In this document: piece after piece, positions 12,936 to 15,523 of the stretch
Layout: every line of letters begins with the position of its first letter
Numbering within the stretch: position 1 is the stretch's first letter
DNA from: Desulfamplus sp.
GTDB taxonomy: Bacteria > Desulfobacterota > Desulfobacteria > Desulfobacterales > Desulfobacteraceae
NCBI GenBank assembly: GCA_015231395.1
Contig: JADGBP010000009.1
Span: 1 to 15,523, forward strand
Length of the DNA: 15,523 nucleotides
Direction: 5' to 3'
Made by a program: the position numbers and the translations under genes
Notes under the pieces: model-generated
The model's database searches: none
Seen by the model: only the letters and a program-made list of their open reading frames with translations
What the model was told of the DNA's origin: nothing

Positions 12936-15523
12936 GTGAAAATTTTTCTGAAACATGGCATTCCTCCACTACTTCCTCTGTTTCTATCTCTGTGCGGAGG
13001 TATTGCTGCTGCTAATTATGGAGGAATTACAACAGATAATTATCTTGTTATTCAGAAATTTCAATCCAACATTAATGGCGGTGAAGTCGCTAATATTCCA
13101 ATTGTTTCCAACTCCTTGTTACTTGTGTTTCTTGTGTTAATTTTATTTTTTATAGCCATGATTTTGCTTCTTTTTTTTGTTTCCAGACACACTCCCAAAG
13201 CTCTTCAATTCCAGCATTTGACTTATTCTTCTTATCGCCTTCCTTATCTCTTTCCTTATATTTTTGTAATTCTGTTTTTTATATCAGGATATTATCTTTT
13301 TAAGTCATCAATGTTTCCTGATCATCCTCCAAACCATATCTCAAATTTTACGGACAAAGGGATTTCACAGATTACCGGTACAATATCTTCTGTGCCTGAA
13401 GAGTTTTATAACCAATCTGAAAAATCTAAAAAAAATAATGATTCGGAAAAAAATGACAGACGAATACGATTTAATCTATCTGTTGAAAATATCATGACAA
13501 GCACCAATACGGTCGATAAGAAAGAGACTGCGGTCAATAAGAAAGAGACTGAGACTGCGGTCAATAAGAACGGGGATACGGTCAAGAAAAGTATAAATCA
13601 CAGAGTCACAGGAATAATTCAGATGACCGTTTATAGGCCTTTGGTGCAATATAACAAGGGAGATACTATTCAATTCAAAGGCAAAATAAAGTCTATCCGC
13701 AACTTCAATAATCCCGGAGGATTTGATTATGTTCGATATATGAAACTTAAGGATATCTGGGGAAAAGTCAGTACTAATGGTAAAAATATTACTTCATATT
13801 GTCCGACAATGCCTGAGTATGGTTCGAACAAATCTGATATGGAACAACTCAATTTACTATTCAATTCTTTTAATGATTTAAATTCGTCAAATTCTCTTAA
13901 TAATTTAAATTCGTCAAATTCACTTAATTCGTTAAATTCACTCATTTTTTTTAATTCTCTCAATTCCCTGTCAAGTGCCATAATTGCCAAAATAGATAAT
14001 TTCAGGGACGATTTTGCCACGCATATTTTTAAACACATTGACAATAGAGACTCTGCAGCAATTTTATGTGCACTGAGTACAGGTAACAAAGAATTTGTTT
14101 CAAAAGAGCTGAGTCGAGATTTTTCCAGAACTGGTGGCAGCCATATTCTTGCAATATCAGGACTGCATTTGTCGATTGTGGCAACTCTTTTTTTTTATAT
14201 GTTCAATGCTTTTCTGTCGTGCTTCAAGTGGGTGCTGATTCGCGGGTGGAGCAAAAAAGGTGCGGCTTTGCTGACGATTCTGCCCATTGTGGCTTACGCG
14301 GTTCTTTCCGGCTATTCTGATGCTACTGAGCGAGCCATGATTATGATTATCATTTTTATGATCGCGGCAGTCATAGAACGTGAGAGTAACAGCTTCAACT
14401 CTCTTTGTGCAGCCGGTATTGTGATTCTTATCCTGAATCCGGCATCTCTTTTTATGGTCTCTTTTCAACTTTCATTTTCAGCCGTGTTTTTTATCCTGAT
14501 GGGATTGTCCTTGTCTGCTGATTATAAAATTGAGATTAAAAACAGCATTTTAAAAAAATTCACAAGTTTTATTTTTATATCCATGTGTGCTATTGCCGGC
14601 ACCCAGATTTTGGTTATGCACTATTTTAATATTTTCTCTTTTTCCGGTCTTATTGTTAATATTATTCTTATTCCCTGTGTCGGTTTTGGAGCACTCTCTC
14701 TTGGACTTGCCGCCCTTTTTTTTTATCCCTTTTCATTGGTAATATCGGGTTTTCTGATTCAATGTGCAGGACTTATCCTGACACCTTGCATCGCATTCAT
14801 CAAAACTGTTGCAAGCCTCCCTTGGAGCTACATTGAAACATTTAAACCTGATATTCTTGAAATAGCCTGCTATTACCTGTTTGTCTCAGCTCTTTTTGTT
14901 GCTGCGAAGGCGTGGAAAAAAGAATCGGGGAATGTATTTGTCAGGGGAGGGGTGACAATAGCATTGTTATCATGCCTGACACTTCTGATCCATGAAGCTG
15001 TATGGATTAAAAAAAGATTTTTTAATGACGATCTTGTGGTTACTATTTTAGATGTAGGGCAGGGTAATTCCGCTTTGATTGAGATGCCACAAGGAAAGAG
15101 TATTTTGGTTGATGGGGGAGGCTTTTTTTATGGCGGGAATTTTGATACTGGAGAGCATATTATCGCTCCTTTTCTAAGACTCAAAAAAATCATGACTCTG
15201 GACGCAGTTGTTCTGACTCATCCAGACTCGGATCACATGAATGGACTTGTCTATATTTTTAAACATTTTAAGATCAATCTGTTGATAAAAAACTGTGACC
15301 AGCAGCAAAATGATGCTTACAAAGCTCTGATCGCCCAAGTTGAAAAAAAAGGGACTAATGTCTATATAGTTGATCATAGATCAAACTCAATTAAGATTGG
15401 CAAGGGCGAATTGCATTTTTTTCATCCTTTGAAAGTTTGTCCAGATACAAATTTAAAAAATATCAATACAAACTCTTTTAATGACAATTTTGTCAATGAT
15501 AACTCTGTCAATGACAACTCTGT
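12936..15523 (+). CDS. comEC: ComEC/Rec2 family DNA-uptake channel (3' end cut by window edge)
   Basis: Inner-membrane channel that moves single-stranded DNA into the cytoplasm during natural transformation. 862 codons are visible with no frameshift, still open at the edge. The N-terminus has hydrophobic helices (LLPLFLSLCGGI; a long one at about 60-85; another at about 115-130), then a soluble OB-type region with NNPGGFDYVRYM. The competence membrane domain is marked by GGSHILAISGLHLS (about residue 402) and many helices to about 690. A metallo-beta-lactamase-like domain follows (ILDVGQGNSALIEMP, LVDGGG, THPDSDH near 760). A TGA at 12900-12902 closes the frame upstream and the GTG at 12936 is the only sensible start; AGGCGG lies 3 nt before it, an unusually short spacing. 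Three in-frame repeat arrays lie in soluble segments. Whether the cell is competent cannot be judged from this gene alone. Confidence 0.93.
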   Translation, partial: MKIFLKHGIPPLLPLFLSLCGGIAAANYGGITTDNYLVIQKFQSNINGGEVANIPIVSNSLLLVFLVLILFFIAMILLLFFVSRHTPKALQFQHLTYSSYRLPYLFPYIFVILFFISGYYLFKSSMFPDHPPNHISNFTDKGISQITGTISSVPEEFYNQSEKSKKNNDSEKNDRRIRFNLSVENIMTSTNTVDKKETAVNKKETETAVNKNGDTVKKSINHRVTGIIQMTVYRPLVQYNKGDTIQFKGKIKSIRNFNNPGGFDYVRYMKLKDIWGKVSTNGKNITSYCPTMPEYGSNKSDMEQLNLLFNSFNDLNSSNSLNNLNSSNSLNSLNSLIFFNSLNSLSSAIIAKIDNFRDDFATHIFKHIDNRDSAAILCALSTGNKEFVSKELSRDFSRTGGSHILAISGLHLSIVATLFFYMFNAFLSCFKWVLIRGWSKKGAALLTILPIVAYAVLSGYSDATERAMIMIIIFMIAAVIERESNSFNSLCAAGIVILILNPASLFMVSFQLSFSAVFFILMGLSLSADYKIEIKNSILKKFTSFIFISMCAIAGTQILVMHYFNIFSFSGLIVNIILIPCVGFGALSLGLAALFFYPFSLVISGFLIQCAGLILTPCIAFIKTVASLPWSYIETFKPDILEIACYYLFVSALFVAAKAWKKESGNVFVRGGVTIALLSCLTLLIHEAVWIKKRFFNDDLVVTILDVGQGNSALIEMPQGKSILVDGGGFFYGGNFDTGEHIIAPFLRLKKIMTLDAVVLTHPDSDHMNGLVYIFKHFKINLLIKNCDQQQNDAYKALIAQVEKKGTNVYIVDHRSNSIKIGKGELHFFHPLKVCPDTNLKNINTNSFNDNFVNDNSVNDNS
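13509..13577 (+). repeat. In-frame 21-bp repeats in the soluble N-terminal region of comEC
   Basis: 21-bp units at 13509, 13530 and 13557 encode (T/A)-V-(D/N)-K-K-E-T. A 6-bp duplication of GAGACT (13551-13556) separates the second and third, itself in frame. A partial fourth unit follows at 13578. The segment (about residues 192-214) is Lys/Glu-rich and sits inside the OB-type soluble region. Confidence 0.88.
13863..13970 (+). repeat. In-frame 27-bp repeats (Asn/Ser/Leu-rich) in comEC
   Basis: 27-bp units at 13863, 13890 and 13917 and a diverged one at 13944 encode N-S-(F/L)-N-(D/N/S)-L-N-S-S. An inner 9-bp period (Asn-Ser-Leu) suggests nested slippage. The array (about residues 310-345) lies before the competence membrane domain. 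Confidence 0.88.
15480..15523 (+). repeat. In-frame 15-bp repeats in the C-terminal domain of comEC, running off the edge
   Basis: 15-bp units at 15480, 15495 and 15510 encode N-D-N-(F/S)-V. The array is cut by the window end, so the copy number is unknown. It lies in the metallo-beta-lactamase-like domain, about 85 residues after THPDSDH. Confidence 0.88.

Noticed and set aside
12900..12938. Frameshift or readthrough at the 5' end of comEC
   Set aside because: The TGA at 12900 simply bounds the frame; the GTG at 12936 gives a normal ComEC N-terminus, so no broken gene is needed.
12955..13140. Small hydrophobic ORF near the start of comEC
   Set aside because: It is a different frame of the comEC N-terminus. 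The comEC frame is continuous from 12936 and carries the family motifs.

Overview
The window is AT-rich bacterial DNA with dense, mostly co-directional genes and no RNA gene, phage or transposase. Several features (a rubredoxin-like domain fused to a DUF2231-type membrane domain, an anaerobe-style radical SAM gene, short GTAGRG-type inverted repeats) suggest an anaerobic Desulfobacterota-like organism. This taxonomic guess is inference; no marker gene in the window proves it.

Layout. Positions 1-1266 (minus) hold homoserine dehydrogenase with a C-terminal ACT domain, running off the left edge. A divergent, repeat-rich spacer separates it from purM (AIR synthase, 1550-2593). Then comes tsaD (2755-3927), the t6A tRNA-modification protein, carrying an unusual internal repeat insertion. 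After a 325-bp non-coding stretch, five tightly coupled plus-strand genes (4253-10845) form an apparent operon: a radical SAM/SPASM protein, a two-domain protein ending in a methyltransferase, a family 2 glycosyltransferase, a GNAT-type acyltransferase, and a PIG-L/LmbE deacetylase fused to a second family 2 glycosyltransferase. Together they look like a glycan or glycolipid building and tailoring cassette; the substrate is unknown. A strong hairpin terminator separates this operon from a convergent minus-strand rubredoxin-like/DUF2231 membrane protein (10953-11630). A divergent spacer leads to a YitT-family membrane protein (11935-12798). Finally a ComEC/Rec2 DNA-uptake channel starts at 12936 (GTG) and runs off the right edge.

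The outstanding signal is not one gene. Short tandem repeats, each with its own unrelated unit but always with a unit length divisible by three (15, 18, 21, 24, 27 or 39 bp), are inserted in frame inside most plus-strand genes: tsaD, the radical SAM gene, the glycosyltransferase, the acyltransferase, the deacetylase-glycosyltransferase (three sites) and comEC (three sites). Where the units are non-coding, between hom and purM, the lengths are free to vary (24, 23, 22, 22 bp). The repeats sit in loops, linkers or domain boundaries and leave recognisable catalytic motifs intact. The pattern looks like a genome-wide process of local tandem duplication that is filtered by selection on reading frame. 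It could create fast-evolving protein segments or length-variable alleles.
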